64,000 bases of DNA, from the NCBI GenBank assembly GCA_019358855.1, contig JAHHII010000004.1:248001-312000 (forward strand), written 5' to 3'. A program made the position numbers and the translations under genes. Of the stretch, positions 35,326 to 44,471 are shown one piece after another. The notes under the pieces were generated by a model. It ran no database searches, was not told the DNA's origin, and was given only the letters and a program-made list of their open reading frames with translations. Source of the DNA: Timaviella obliquedivisa GSE-PSE-MK23-08B. Its GTDB lineage: Bacteria; Cyanobacteriota; Cyanobacteriia; Elainellales; Elainellaceae. How positions within the stretch are numbered: position 1 is the first letter of the stretch; every line of letters begins with the position of its first letter.

Positions 35326-36078
35326 ATGGACATTAGCTCTTTTACGGGTCAAAGCAAGCATACAAGACGATTGACCAGAGTCATGGAAACGAAGTCTCAT
35401 GCAGGTGGCTCTACCCATAAGCGTTGGCAGCCCAAGTCCCACAGAAATCATTCTAGTCCTTCGCAATTGTTACCCTTAGTTTTCAAACCAGAGTCTGATT
35501 TGATGCTACGCCAAAGGAGTTTAGCGAAGGCTAAGATGGGTCACTATGATGAGGCGATCGCCCTTTTTACCCAGCTTATTGAGCGTAACCCCCTTAATGC
35601 AACTGATTATAGCAACCGTGGCTTAACCTACTTTCAGAGCGGACGACGAGATGAAGCATTTGCAGATTATAGCCGCGCTATTGAGCTAAACCCGCGTCTG
35701 GATGGAGCATACAACAATAGGGCGAACTACCACGCCGCGCAAGGACAATTCTTAGAAGCAATCTTGGACTACGATATGGCGCTAGATTTGAATCCTGCGA
35801 ACATTCGTGCCTGGATTAATCAGGGTATTACGTTTCGGGATTTGGAGATGTATGAACGGGCGATCGAAAGCTTCGATCTGGCGCTCCACTTAGGTTGCCT
35901 GAAAGGGCATATCTATGCAGAGCGCGGTAGAACTCATCATCTTTACGGAGATTGGAACTGTGCGATCGCTGACTACCAAAGAGCGATCGTAAACATGCCT
36001 GAGACTCTAGCTTCTAATCGCCTTTACTTACAAGTCGAACTTTGGATGGACGAATTGCTTGCACCTTTGCATGGGTAG
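35326..36078 (+). CDS. Tetratricopeptide-repeat protein
   Basis: 250 residues: a basic, Ser/His-rich N-terminus (about 55 residues) and four to five TPRs (for example GHYDEAIALFTQLIERNPLN, GRRDEAFADYSRAIELNPRL, GQFLEAILDYDMALDLNPAN, EMYERAIESFDLALHLG). It probably mediates protein contacts. No signal peptide or enzyme domain is visible. Confidence 0.88.
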   Translation: MDISSFTGQSKHTRRLTRVMETKSHAGGSTHKRWQPKSHRNHSSPSQLLPLVFKPESDLMLRQRSLAKAKMGHYDEAIALFTQLIERNPLNATDYSNRGLTYFQSGRRDEAFADYSRAIELNPRLDGAYNNRANYHAAQGQFLEAILDYDMALDLNPANIRAWINQGITFRDLEMYERAIESFDLALHLGCLKGHIYAERGRTHHLYGDWNCAIADYQRAIVNMPETLASNRLYLQVELWMDELLAPLHG

Positions 36079-36164
36079 TCTATGTAGCAATAGTGCATGT
36101 AGCCTTAAGCAGCTAGCGTAATGAGCAGGCTTAGCCAGTATTAGTCAATATTAGTCATATATTA

Positions 36165-36368
36165 TCAGTCAATATCGATCGATTGGGGTCCGGAACGACC
36201 ATTAGCGTACGTAGCTGTTCCTGTAGTAGACGTATGTTGATCTAACCAGCTTTTAACAGGATCGTCGGATAAATTCAGGCGCAGCAACCCAGAAACAAAG
36301 CCACCTAAAAACGCTATAGGCTGACCGACTAACTCTTTGACCAGAGGGGTTATTTCAGTTAAAAACAT
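36165..36368 (-). CDS. Small conserved cyanobacterial protein
   Basis: 67 residues starting at ATG 36368. The sequence MFLTEITPLVKELVGQPIAF with LGGFVSGLLRLNLSDDPVKS looks like a known short family of cyanobacteria with no assigned function. The centre (PIAFLGGFVSGLLRL) is mildly hydrophobic and the C-terminal 20 residues are variable. The upstream extension of the frame to 36428 has no similarity. Confidence 0.75.
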   Translation of the reverse strand: MFLTEITPLVKELVGQPIAFLGGFVSGLLRLNLSDDPVKSWLDQHTSTTGTATYANGRSGPQSIDID

Positions 36369-36750
36369 TCTGGGACTCCTTCCATATCTATACCTATTGA
36401 TCCTAGCGTGAAATTTGGGCATCGCCACAATACCCTGAAGCAGCTATACCTTTAAGAAAGCCCTACCTAGACAAACGCAACGGCTCGTCAGTTTCATAGA
36501 TATTGTTGTAAGTACTTCTGATCACAAACGGCATAAGAGAAATCAGAGGAAATTTGACTTCATAAACTCAATCCGTTTTCGGCTGACGCTTGTACTCACT
36601 ACAGAGCCTTTACAGATAGCGCTTTGCCACGCATCAGAGCTATTGCTAGACGCGTGGATAAAGGTTGCGATCGGTAGGGAGTCATTCTTAATTGCATCAA
36701 TCAACGCAGGCTGCAGACAAAGTAGCTTCACGACAGATTTGGAGGGGCAG
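36369..36750 (+). other. Intergenic region
   Basis: About 380 bp. Frames exist on both strands but none looks like a gene. Nothing structured was noticed. Confidence 0.45.
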
Positions 36751-37095
36751 ATGCCGGAATCTCAGGTTTCTTGGAAGGGTTGGGTTGTAATCGGTATTGT
36801 GACGGCTGGGATCACTCCATTTGTGATGGAGTTACTTCCTTCGATCGCCTTGGCTATCTCTAAACAATGGCATTCTTCTACTCACTGTACGGCTATAGTT
36901 AGCCAGCCTCAGCTACCGCTTAAAATTCATCAGGCTCCTACTTTAAAGAGCATGGCTAGCATTTGGACACAGCAAGGTTCTGCGGCTCAGGTCATAGTCG
37001 TGGGAGAGCAGCAAGGGTGGTATCGGGTAAGTGAACCAACCAAAGGTTGGGTCGAGCGCGATCGCATCAGCGGCGCTTGTTTAAAGGCATTTTAG
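36751..37095 (+). CDS. Membrane-anchored SH3-like domain protein
   Basis: 114 residues from ATG 36751, which has a good ribosome site (GGAGGGG at 36740-36746). An N-terminal hydrophobic helix (WKGWVVIGIVTAGITPFVM and on to about residue 35) is followed by a bacterial SH3-type domain (LKSMASIWTQQGSAAQVIVV; GWYRVSEPTKGWVERDRI). Such domains bind cell wall or proteins. The gene overlaps the convergent SDR gene by 4 bp. Confidence 0.8.
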   Translation: MPESQVSWKGWVVIGIVTAGITPFVMELLPSIALAISKQWHSSTHCTAIVSQPQLPLKIHQAPTLKSMASIWTQQGSAAQVIVVGEQQGWYRVSEPTKGWVERDRISGACLKAF

Positions 37096-37763
37096 GAAAA
37101 GCTTAAAGTTTCAAAGTCTGCTTGCCCATAGGTCATTTGGCGATCGACCGCCGACAGCACCCGGTTGTCTGCTCGGTCGGACTCTAGGCATTGGCAGACA
37201 AGTCTGGCTACATCAGGTCGGTGAATGGTTCCGGCGATCGTTGGATCAGGCGTTAATACACCGTTTCCTGTAGCAGATTCAGACTTCAGCCCACCAGGAC
37301 GAATAATGACATAGGTTAAGCCGCTGCTAATGAGGTACTGCTCTGCCTGCGCTTTCTCAATCAAGACAGGACGCAAAGTTTCTAGGGCTGCGGGAGGCAA
37401 GGCGATCGCGCTATTTCCACTGCCAATGGAAGAGACCAGAATAAACTTCTGCACACCTGCTTTAAGTGCTGCATCAACTAAGTTTTTGTTACCCAAGTAA
37501 TCTGCCCGCTCTCCGTCTTTAGGAAGTCCGCCGACGGTGCTAATTACTGCCCAAACAGGCTCTGCCAGCATGGCTGCCTCTAGCTCTGTAGAATTGAGAG
37601 CATCGCCTCTAACGGTCTTAATGCCTAAGCTTTCTAATTCAGCTTGAGCAGCATCGGTTCGCAACAAGGCTTTGACCTGACAAGCTCTTGTCAGGATCTG
37701 AGCAATTTCTCTCCCTACGCCTCGGCTGGCTCCTGCTAAAAAAATGGATTTGTTCTCAAACAC
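37092..37763 (-). CDS. NAD(P)-binding SDR-like protein
   Basis: 223 residues from GTG 37763, preceded by AGAAGGA. Nucleotide site IFLAGASRGVGREIAQIL, then LRTDAAQAELESLGIK, VRGDALNSTELEAAM, VSSIGSGNSAIA and YVIIRPGGLKSES. It resembles the product of 27902-28558. The gene lies 17 bp after obgE on the same strand and is probably co-transcribed. Its substrate is unknown. Confidence 0.87.
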   Translation of the reverse strand: MFENKSIFLAGASRGVGREIAQILTRACQVKALLRTDAAQAELESLGIKTVRGDALNSTELEAAMLAEPVWAVISTVGGLPKDGERADYLGNKNLVDAALKAGVQKFILVSSIGSGNSAIALPPAALETLRPVLIEKAQAEQYLISSGLTYVIIRPGGLKSESATGNGVLTPDPTIAGTIHRPDVARLVCQCLESDRADNRVLSAVDRQMTYGQADFETLSFS

Positions 37764-37780
37764 AATGATTTCCTTCTGGG

Positions 37781-38833
37781 TTACGTCGTTTGTAGCGCTT
37801 CTACAAGCTGCGCCTCGATCGCCCTCTGAGCTTCTGTTTCCGCATCTAAAACTTGCCAAACCTGCTGCAACAGAGGGTCTAATCCTACCCTTGCCACCGC
37901 AGAAATGACGAATACTGGACAGCCACTAAGGTCTTCCAATTGAGCCTTGAGATCTTCTACGAGCGGGTCATTAGGGGCGATCGCGTCTATTTTACTCAGT
38001 GCCACAATTTGCGGACGCTCTGGCAAACCTCGTCCGTATGCCATCAGTTCTGCCTGAATCGTTTGGTAAGCTTCAATCGGCGCTTCCTGGGTCACATCTA
38101 CTAAGTGCAGCAGTACCCGCGTCCGTTCAATGTGCCGAAGAAAGTCGTGCCCTAATCCTGTTCCCAAGTGCGCACCTTCTATTAACCCAGGAATATCTGC
38201 AAAAACGGTGCCATCTCCGCTGGGCTTCTGCACGACACCCAAGTTGGGCACCAGAGTTGTAAATGGGTAATCTGCCACCTTGGGACGCGCCGCTGATAGA
38301 GCAGAAATCAGAGTTGACTTTCCAGCGTTGGGTAGCCCAATAATGCCAACTTCTGCGAGTAGCTTCAGTTCCAGGCGAATAAATCGCTCTTCGCCAGGTA
38401 ATCCGGGTAATGCCCGTTCGGGGGCGCGATTGCTGTTGCTGAGAAAATGCTTGTTCCCTAGTCCACCCTTGCCACCTGACGCAATGCAGAGAGTTTGGTT
38501 GGTGCTGACTAAATCGCCGATCACCTCGTCGGTATTGGCATCGTAAACCACTGTGCCACAAGGAACTTCGATGATGCGATCGTTTCCTGAAGCACCCGTC
38601 ATATTTTTTGACCCCCCGCGCTCGCCATCCTCTGCTTTGAAAATGTGGGCGTAGCGAAAGTCGAGCAAAGTCTGCAAGTTATCGACCGCCTTCAGGATCA
38701 CCGAACCCCCTAGCCCTCCATTCCCTCCGGCTGGACCTCCGGCGGGTACATATTTTTCTCGACGAAATGCGACTTTTCCATCGCCTCCATCCCCTGCTTT
38801 AACCTGAATTTCTGCTTGGTCTATAAATTGCAT
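37781..38833 (-). CDS. obgE: Obg GTPase (ObgE/CgtA)
   Basis: Obg is an essential GTPase in late assembly of the 50S subunit and stress signalling. The N-terminal glycine-rich Obg fold is clear ([38 protein letters not shown]). G motifs are [19 protein letters not shown] (G1), [12 protein letters not shown] (G2), [11 protein letters not shown] (G3) and LSKIDAI (G4). The ATG at 38833 matches the family start; an in-frame ATG at 38881 adds 16 unrelated residues. Confidence 0.96.
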   Translation of the reverse strand: MQFIDQAEIQVKAGDGGDGKVAFRREKYVPAGGPAGGNGGLGGSVILKAVDNLQTLLDFRYAHIFKAEDGERGGSKNMTGASGNDRIIEVPCGTVVYDANTDEVIGDLVSTNQTLCIASGGKGGLGNKHFLSNSNRAPERALPGLPGEERFIRLELKLLAEVGIIGLPNAGKSTLISALSAARPKVADYPFTTLVPNLGVVQKPSGDGTVFADIPGLIEGAHLGTGLGHDFLRHIERTRVLLHLVDVTQEAPIEAYQTIQAELMAYGRGLPERPQIVALSKIDAIAPNDPLVEDLKAQLEDLSGCPVFVISAVARVGLDPLLQQVWQVLDAETEAQRAIEAQLVEALQTT

Positions 38834-39251
38834 GATGCCATTATCAAGATCTCCCACATGCCATATTAGGTGATTTTGCACAAGTCCTGTTTCTTGAATC
38901 AGTCAATCCTTAATGAAAAACTAAGAAACCATCCGGATTTGATATTCTATTGCATGATCACTGGAAAGCTGAGCTTTAGTTAGCTTAGCCTGAGCCAGGG
39001 GAAGGTTAAATAAGAATTATGGGCAGGATATGCGTGTCCTGGCATGAATATTTTACTAATGGGTTTTAAAAAAATTGAGCCTTTAAAGAGCCTATTGGAC
39101 TTTATAAAGAGTACTATCGGCTTCTTAACCCATCAGTTCAAAAAATTCTAACCTTGCTTGCTACAACTATGTAGCTTTAAGCACGTCTAAAAATAGAGAT
39201 TCCTCGGATATCTATTGCTACTCTCTAAGCAATTCAGAAGGCATACCAAGC
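38834..39251 (+). other. Intergenic region before gmd
   Basis: About 420 bp between divergent obgE and gmd. A 35-codon frame at 39044-39151 has no good ribosome site and no known relative, so I do not call it a gene. The rest is AT-rich promoter-like sequence. Confidence 0.5.
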
Positions 39252-40328
39252 ATGACGCAGAAGAAACGCGCACTGATCACAGGAATTACTGGTCAAGACG
39301 GCTCCTACTTGAGCGAACTCTTGTTGGATAAGGGTTACGAAGTTCATGGCATTATTCGCCGAACCTCAACCTTTAACACCGATCGCATTGATCACATCTA
39401 TGATGATCCCCACGAGGAAAGCGCTCGTCTATTTTTACATTATGGAGATTTAACAGATGGCACGACGCTGCGCCGCATTTTAGAAGACGTTAAACCCACT
39501 GAGATCTATAACTTGGGCGCGCAGTCACATGTTCGGGTTAGTTTTGACTCACCTGAATACACTGTTGATGCAGTTGGGATGGGTACCCTGCGCTTGTTAG
39601 AAGCAATCCGAGATTATCAGCACCGAACAGGGATTGAAGTGCGATTTTACCAAGCTGGATCTTCAGAAATGTATGGGAAAGTGCAAGAAGTTCCTCAGAG
39701 GGAGGACACGCCTTTTTATCCTCGAAGTCCTTATGCCTGTGCCAAGGTTTATGCCCATTGGCAAACAGTGAACTACCGAGAATCTTATAACCTATTTGCT
39801 TGTAACGGCATTTTGTTTAACCATGAGTCGCCTCGACGGGGCGAAACCTTTGTAACTCGCAAAATTACTCGGGCGGTTGCCCACATTGTTGCTGGGAAAC
39901 AAAAGAAACTTTTCATGGGTAACTTGGAATCTAAGCGCGATTGGGGCTACGCCAAAGACTATGTACAGGCTATGTGGTTGATGTTGCAGCAAGAAACTCC
40001 CGATGACTATGTAGTGGCAACTGGCGAAACCCATGCCATTAGCGAATTTCTCGACCTTGCTTTTGGTTATGTCAATCTAGATTGGCACGACTATGTAGAA
40101 TTTGATTCTCGCTATCTCCGCCCCGCCGAAGTAGAACTGTTAATTGGTGATCCTGCAAAAGTTAAGCAAAAGCTGGGCTGGGAGCCTTCAGTTACTTTTG
40201 AACAACTCGTTTATTTAATGGTTGAAGCTGACCTCAAAGCTCTAGGTTTAGTTCCTCTCAACGGACATACCATTCAATCGACTTCTGATAATGCAACTGT
40301 TCGCCATAGCGTCAGCCTGATGGCTTAG
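39252..40328 (+). CDS. gmd: GDP-mannose 4,6-dehydratase
   Basis: Gmd makes GDP-4-keto-6-deoxymannose from GDP-mannose. The 358-residue extended SDR has the nucleotide site [35 protein letters not shown], and the catalytic Ser/Thr...Tyr-x3-Lys set ([32 protein letters not shown]). fcl follows by 22 bp, so both steps of GDP-L-fucose synthesis are in one operon. Confidence 0.96.
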   Translation: MTQKKRALITGITGQDGSYLSELLLDKGYEVHGIIRRTSTFNTDRIDHIYDDPHEESARLFLHYGDLTDGTTLRRILEDVKPTEIYNLGAQSHVRVSFDSPEYTVDAVGMGTLRLLEAIRDYQHRTGIEVRFYQAGSSEMYGKVQEVPQREDTPFYPRSPYACAKVYAHWQTVNYRESYNLFACNGILFNHESPRRGETFVTRKITRAVAHIVAGKQKKLFMGNLESKRDWGYAKDYVQAMWLMLQQETPDDYVVATGETHAISEFLDLAFGYVNLDWHDYVEFDSRYLRPAEVELLIGDPAKVKQKLGWEPSVTFEQLVYLMVEADLKALGLVPLNGHTIQSTSDNATVRHSVSLMA

Positions 40329-40350
40329 TCCTCCTTACCTCCTAAAAGCT

Positions 40351-41301
40351 ATGACCTCAACTCCACTTGAATTAAAAAATCAGCGCATCTTGGTGACAGG
40401 TGGTGCTGGGTTTCTCGGTCGGCAGGTAATAGACCAGTTGTGTCAGGCAGGAGCCGACCCCAGCAAATTTACTGTGTTGCGATCGCGCGATTACGATCTC
40501 CGTCAGATGGAAGCCTGTCAGCGCGCCGTGGATCAACAAGATATTGTCGTTCATCTGGCAGCCCACGTTGGCGGCATCGGCTTAAACCGTGAAAAGCCTG
40601 CCGAGTTGTTCTACGACAACTTGATGATGGGCACTCAACTGATTCATGCTGCATACGAAGCAGGCGTGAAGAAGTTTACCTGTGTCGGTACCATTTGCGC
40701 CTACCCCAAATTTACCCCCGTTCCCTTTAAAGAAGACGATATTTGGAATGGTTATCCTGAGGAAACAAACGCACCTTACGGTATTGCCAAGAAAGCGCTG
40801 TTGGTGCAACTTCAAGCCTATCGGCAGCAGTATGGTTTCGATGGCATTTACCTCTTACCCGTCAATCTGTATGGCCCTGAAGATAACTTCGATCCTCGCA
40901 GTTCTCACGTGATTCCAGCACTGATTCGCAAGGTGTACGAGGCACAGCAACGGGGCGACAAACAAATTCCGGTTTGGGGCGATGGTAGCCCTACCCGCGA
41001 GTTCCTGTATTCGACTGATGCGGCACGAGGGATTGTGATGGGCACTCAGCTTTATAGCAATGGTGAACCCGTGAATTTGGGAACAGGTATCGAGATCACA
41101 ATCAAGGACTTGATTACCTTGATCTGCAACTTGATGGAATATCAAGGGGAAATTGTTTGGGAAACTCACCAACCTAACGGTCAGCCTCGACGCTGTTTGG
41201 ATACGGAACGAGCAAAGCAAGCGTTTGGCTTTATGGCTGAAGTGGGCTTTGAGGCAGGTTTACGCAATACGATCGCCTGGTACCGCCAGAACGCTGTGTA
41301 A
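40351..41301 (+). CDS. fcl: GDP-L-fucose synthase (epimerase/reductase)
   Basis: Fcl (WcaG) epimerises and reduces the Gmd product to GDP-L-fucose, a precursor of surface polysaccharides. The 316-residue SDR has [37 protein letters not shown], catalytic [15 protein letters not shown] and [13 protein letters not shown] (Tyr-x3-Lys), and [21 protein letters not shown] terminator follows, so gmd-fcl is a two-gene unit. Confidence 0.96.
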   Translation: MTSTPLELKNQRILVTGGAGFLGRQVIDQLCQAGADPSKFTVLRSRDYDLRQMEACQRAVDQQDIVVHLAAHVGGIGLNREKPAELFYDNLMMGTQLIHAAYEAGVKKFTCVGTICAYPKFTPVPFKEDDIWNGYPEETNAPYGIAKKALLVQLQAYRQQYGFDGIYLLPVNLYGPEDNFDPRSSHVIPALIRKVYEAQQRGDKQIPVWGDGSPTREFLYSTDAARGIVMGTQLYSNGEPVNLGTGIEITIKDLITLICNLMEYQGEIVWETHQPNGQPRRCLDTERAKQAFGFMAEVGFEAGLRNTIAWYRQNAV

Positions 41302-41322
41302 ATCCAACTCATCTTCAGCGTT

Positions 41323-41359
41323 AAAAATCCTCGACTGTCCAAAAAGGTCGAGGATTTTT
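41323..41359 (+). terminator. Intrinsic terminator of gmd-fcl
   Basis: Perfect 13-bp stem AAAAATCCTCGAC and GTCGAGGATTTTT with an 11-base loop, 22 bp after the fcl stop. Confidence 0.9.
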
Positions 41360-41380
41360 ATAGTTTAGGGCTGAGAAGTA

Positions 41381-42223
41381 TCAAGGCTTAGAGGTGTGAT
41401 TTTCTGTAGGATAAAGAATCTTTTGAGTGGAGAGTTCACAAGATAACCCAGTTGTGAGTAACGTATTGCCACAAGACTTACAGTATTGAGCATCAGCATC
41501 ATGCGCTGCTAAACCACAATCACAGCGAATTTCGATTTGTTTAGAGGTTTTAACCAACTGTTTAATCAAGTCTCCTAATTGCCAGGGAATCAGGGCAATG
41601 CCCGTTAAAATCATCAGCACTGTCAATAATCGACCTACTTCTGAAATTGGTGTGATGTCGCCAAATCCTACCGTGGTCATGGTTGCAACCGAAAAGTAAA
41701 TGGCATCTAAGAACGTGTTGAACTGATCAGGGTTGACAGAATGTTCAACTTGATAAATTAAGCCAGAATACACGAAAACAATAGTAGATAATGTGAACAG
41801 AATTCTGATAAATATAACGCTGTCTTCTCGGCTGATGTAACCAAAAATAGTTCTTCCTTCAACAAAGCGAATTAGGCGAAGAACTCGGAACCAACGAAAG
41901 ATTCGGATGAAGGAAATATCGACAGTCGTTAACAAGAACGGGAGAATTACAAGAAGATCAATTACCCCGTAGAGGCTAAAGACATAGTGAATCCTCCGTT
42001 CAGTGCTCCAAAGACGCAACAGATATTCGATGGAGAACAGAGCTAGGATAATTTGGTTTAGGCTATCTAAATAAAAGCGAATATGAGTTGGGATGGCATA
42101 AGTCTCTGCTACAAAGATTGCGGAAGAGATGAGCACTAGTCCGGTAATACCCAGATTAATCCATCGTCCCACTGGGGTTTCAATGTCTTCCAAATAGAAC
42201 CTGATTTTTTGTTGTAGTGACAT
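41381..42223 (-). CDS. Voltage-gated potassium-channel-type ion transporter
   Basis: 280 residues from ATG 42223. Six-helix topology: S4-like segment SFIRIFRWFRVLRLIRF with regularly spaced Arg, and pore helix with selectivity filter ATMTTVGFGDITP, diagnostic of K+ selectivity. The C-terminal tail carries a small zinc-ribbon-like motif CDCGLAAHDADAQYCKSCG. VOC-family gene lies 19 bp upstream on the same strand. Confidence 0.92.
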   Translation of the reverse strand: MSLQQKIRFYLEDIETPVGRWINLGITGLVLISSAIFVAETYAIPTHIRFYLDSLNQIILALFSIEYLLRLWSTERRIHYVFSLYGVIDLLVILPFLLTTVDISFIRIFRWFRVLRLIRFVEGRTIFGYISREDSVIFIRILFTLSTIVFVYSGLIYQVEHSVNPDQFNTFLDAIYFSVATMTTVGFGDITPISEVGRLLTVLMILTGIALIPWQLGDLIKQLVKTSKQIEIRCDCGLAAHDADAQYCKSCGNTLLTTGLSCELSTQKILYPTENHTSKP

Positions 42224-42242
42224 GAATGGGGAGGGTTTGGAG

Positions 42243-42698
42243 CTAGGGGCGATCGGCTTCGCCGTTACCGCGAGGGTCGCCAATTTGAGCACAGCTTTCT
42301 TCTCCAAAAATTGCGGAAGCGTGAACGTAAAACTTAAACTCCAGTAAATTATAAAAAGGATCTTCTAAAAAAAAAGTGTAATGTTCTAATGGCGAATCGA
42401 CAAAGCGTTGTTTGGGCATTTGGTAGAATTTTAATTCTTGATGCTGCGATCGCTTCACCAAGGTTTCCCAATCTGTTTTAGCCGTGAACACTAATCCAAA
42501 ATGCCGAGGATATACGCCTCGCTGCGGTGCCAGTGGCTCATGGGTCATGTGGGCAACGAGTTGGTGTCCATAGAGATTTAGAATGACTGAGTTGGCGTTC
42601 TCTCGCCCGACCTGACAGCCCAAACCTTCTGCGTAGAAGGTTTTGGTTTGGGCAATATTGCTAATTGGGAATGCCAGGTGGAATAAGGTAGGTTGCAT
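42243..42698 (-). CDS. VOC-family (glyoxalase-like) protein
   Basis: 151 residues with the two beta-alpha-beta-beta-beta units of the VOC superfamily: LFHLAFPISNIAQTKTFYAE with a metal-ligand His, HFGLVFTAKTDWETLVK (His), and YTFFLEDPFYNLLEFKFY with the C-terminal Glu. Members are ring-cleaving dioxygenases, glyoxalases or resistance proteins; the substrate here is unknown. It is upstream of the channel gene. Confidence 0.9.
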   Translation of the reverse strand: MQPTLFHLAFPISNIAQTKTFYAEGLGCQVGRENANSVILNLYGHQLVAHMTHEPLAPQRGVYPRHFGLVFTAKTDWETLVKRSQHQELKFYQMPKQRFVDSPLEHYTFFLEDPFYNLLEFKFYVHASAIFGEESCAQIGDPRGNGEADRP

Positions 42699-42811
42699 AA
42701 AATTAACGGTAGAGTGTGTCTTTTTAGGATATTGGCGATCGCTAATTTTGCGGAATTTTTTGTGGGATTACTCATTTTCTGATAAATCTTCTCTGCTCTA
42801 AATTGAGCCGA

Positions 42812-43624
42812 TTAATCCATTTCAGCAGCCACAATTTCAGCCCCCGACAACAACAGAATTTTTACGATTGCTCCCCCAATGATCATTAAACTAATGACGC
42901 AAAATCCAATTCCTACAAAGTTAGGTACCCAAAAGATCGCTTCAATATGATTCATGGCCCCTGGCTTTAATCTCCATGCTAATTGCCCCTCGCTTTTACG
43001 AAGTTTAGAAGACAATTTGTCATCAGTTATGGGTGATTGTGCCCACCAAGGAGTTTTGAGCTTGAATTCGAGATCTATCGACTCACTAAGATTGCCCTGG
43101 AGTGTGGCTCGGAGCGATCGCAAGTCCAAGTCATACTGCAAGTGCTGACGCTGCCACATCAGCCGATTTTTCGTTTTAATTTGCAACCGAGAAGTGGGCA
43201 ATTCCGAGTTTTGTGCTGATTGCGATCGAAATAATTGGTTAAACTTTGACTCTAAATCTTTGGCGTTATGAAACGGAATAGTCATGAGCCATTCTTGCGC
43301 TTGAGGATGACGAGTGCTACCACCTAATGCTTTTGTGCGTTGTTCTAAGCTCTCGACCCAAGCAGTGGCGATCGCGTCATTAAGATCAGAACTAAGATGG
43401 ATAGAACCCTGAGGTTTAAAGCGAATATGCTGTACAATTTCGCCATGATTAGCATCATAAAATTTTATGGCTACATCATTGTGAACACAGCCAGAGAGGA
43501 ATAAAGCTGCAACTAAAATAAACCAGAGAAGACGCAGTTTAATGAACTGATGGAGGATAACATTTGAGATAGATTTGGAAATGGAGTAGGGCGACCTTTT
43601 TAGTCTCTGCGAAGCATCACGCAT
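42812..43624 (-). CDS. DUF3153 lipoprotein
   Basis: 270 residues. After a basic N-terminus comes a signal peptide ending in lipobox LSGC (residues about 43-46). DUF3153 core: HNDVAIKFYDANHGEIVQHI; AWVESLEQRTKALGG; LMTIPFHNAKDLESKFNQLF. A C-terminal membrane helix (FVGIGFCVISLMIIGGAIVK) follows. The family occurs in cyanobacteria and plastids and has no known biochemical role. Confidence 0.88.
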   Translation of the reverse strand: MRDASQRLKRSPYSISKSISNVILHQFIKLRLLWFILVAALFLSGCVHNDVAIKFYDANHGEIVQHIRFKPQGSIHLSSDLNDAIATAWVESLEQRTKALGGSTRHPQAQEWLMTIPFHNAKDLESKFNQLFRSQSAQNSELPTSRLQIKTKNRLMWQRQHLQYDLDLRSLRATLQGNLSESIDLEFKLKTPWWAQSPITDDKLSSKLRKSEGQLAWRLKPGAMNHIEAIFWVPNFVGIGFCVISLMIIGGAIVKILLLSGAEIVAAEMD

Positions 43625-43636
43625 TATCTTAGTTCT

Positions 43637-44167
43637 CTAATGCAAAAGTTCATGCAATCTGTAATAACCAATTTGACAGCCCGAATAATCACAGGTCTTC
43701 AAAAAATCAAGCGGTTTCCATTCATTTTTACTAATAGATTCAAAAAATGATCCATCCTGTGTCGCGGCTTGAGGCTCCATGCCTGTTACTTCTTGCCAGA
43801 ACAGATAAACCGTTTCATCGGTTTGAGTACCAACAATATATTTACCCAAATCTTGCAGTTCAGAAAGCGCATAGCCCGACTCTTCTAGCACTTCTCGGAT
43901 AACGCATTCATCCAGCAATTCATCTGGAGTGTCCAAACCTCCAGTAATTGGGCAAGGGTACAGCCGAAAGTCATCATCTAAATCTGCATTGTGAACAGGT
44001 AACGGCTGCATTCTCACTAAAACTTCCCAAGTCTGCTCTAGAGTTTTACGGACTAGAAACACACCCACAGAATCTCTATGCTTGCGACGTAAATAGTAAA
44101 ACCGTCTAGGTGTTTCAATGACCTGAACCCAAGCTTTGGGGCTTTCAAAAATTACCTTCTCTGCCAT
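43637..44167 (-). CDS. Nudix hydrolase
   Basis: 176 residues with a Nudix box that fits the consensus: G-L-D-T-P-D-E then LLDECVI and REVLEESGY. The N-terminus contains YYLRRKHRDSVGVFLVRK. Nudix enzymes split nucleoside diphosphates linked to another moiety; the substrate cannot be read. I chose ATG 44167, which has AAGGA upstream, over ATG 44185. Co-directional with DUF3153 and the coiled-coil genes. Confidence 0.9.
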   Translation of the reverse strand: MAEKVIFESPKAWVQVIETPRRFYYLRRKHRDSVGVFLVRKTLEQTWEVLVRMQPLPVHNADLDDDFRLYPCPITGGLDTPDELLDECVIREVLEESGYALSELQDLGKYIVGTQTDETVYLFWQEVTGMEPQAATQDGSFFESISKNEWKPLDFLKTCDYSGCQIGYYRLHELLH

Positions 44168-44199
44168 CTTCTCATCCTTCTTCATCCCCTAGGTTAGAA

Positions 44200-44436
44200 T
44201 TATCCGCCCTTTTGTTGAATCAACGTCTCTACAATGCCCACCAGTCGCGTAATATTTTGCTCTTGCCGCTCTGCGGTGAGCCGAATCTCAGTCAAGCCCA
44301 TCGTCATTAGCCCTACCTGCTCGGTCAGGGCTTTTACCCCCTCTGAAATGGTCTCAACGTTGTCGGCTGTCCGTTCAGCAACAGCCGTCAGCCGCTCTAA
44401 TCTAGCGTCGATTACATCCAACCGCTCTGCACTCAT
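44200..44436 (-). CDS. Small coiled-coil protein
   Basis: 78 residues, mostly heptad-like: RLDVIDARLERLTAVAERTA and QEQNITRLVGIVETLIQ. Composition is typical of short cyanobacterial coiled-coil proteins of unknown role. It stands after the TldE gene; a second one is at 45779-46069, before it. Confidence 0.65.
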   Translation of the reverse strand: MSAERLDVIDARLERLTAVAERTADNVETISEGVKALTEQVGLMTMGLTEIRLTAERQEQNITRLVGIVETLIQQKGG

Positions 44437-44471
44437 ATTCTGTCCCTAAACGAAGTTCTTAGCATTTTATA

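Noticed and set aside
36543-36731. 62-codon minus-strand frame
   Set aside because: Lies in an intergenic region without ribosome site or similarity.
39044-39151. 35-codon frame upstream of gmd
   Set aside because: No clear ribosome site and no known relative; probably part of the leader.
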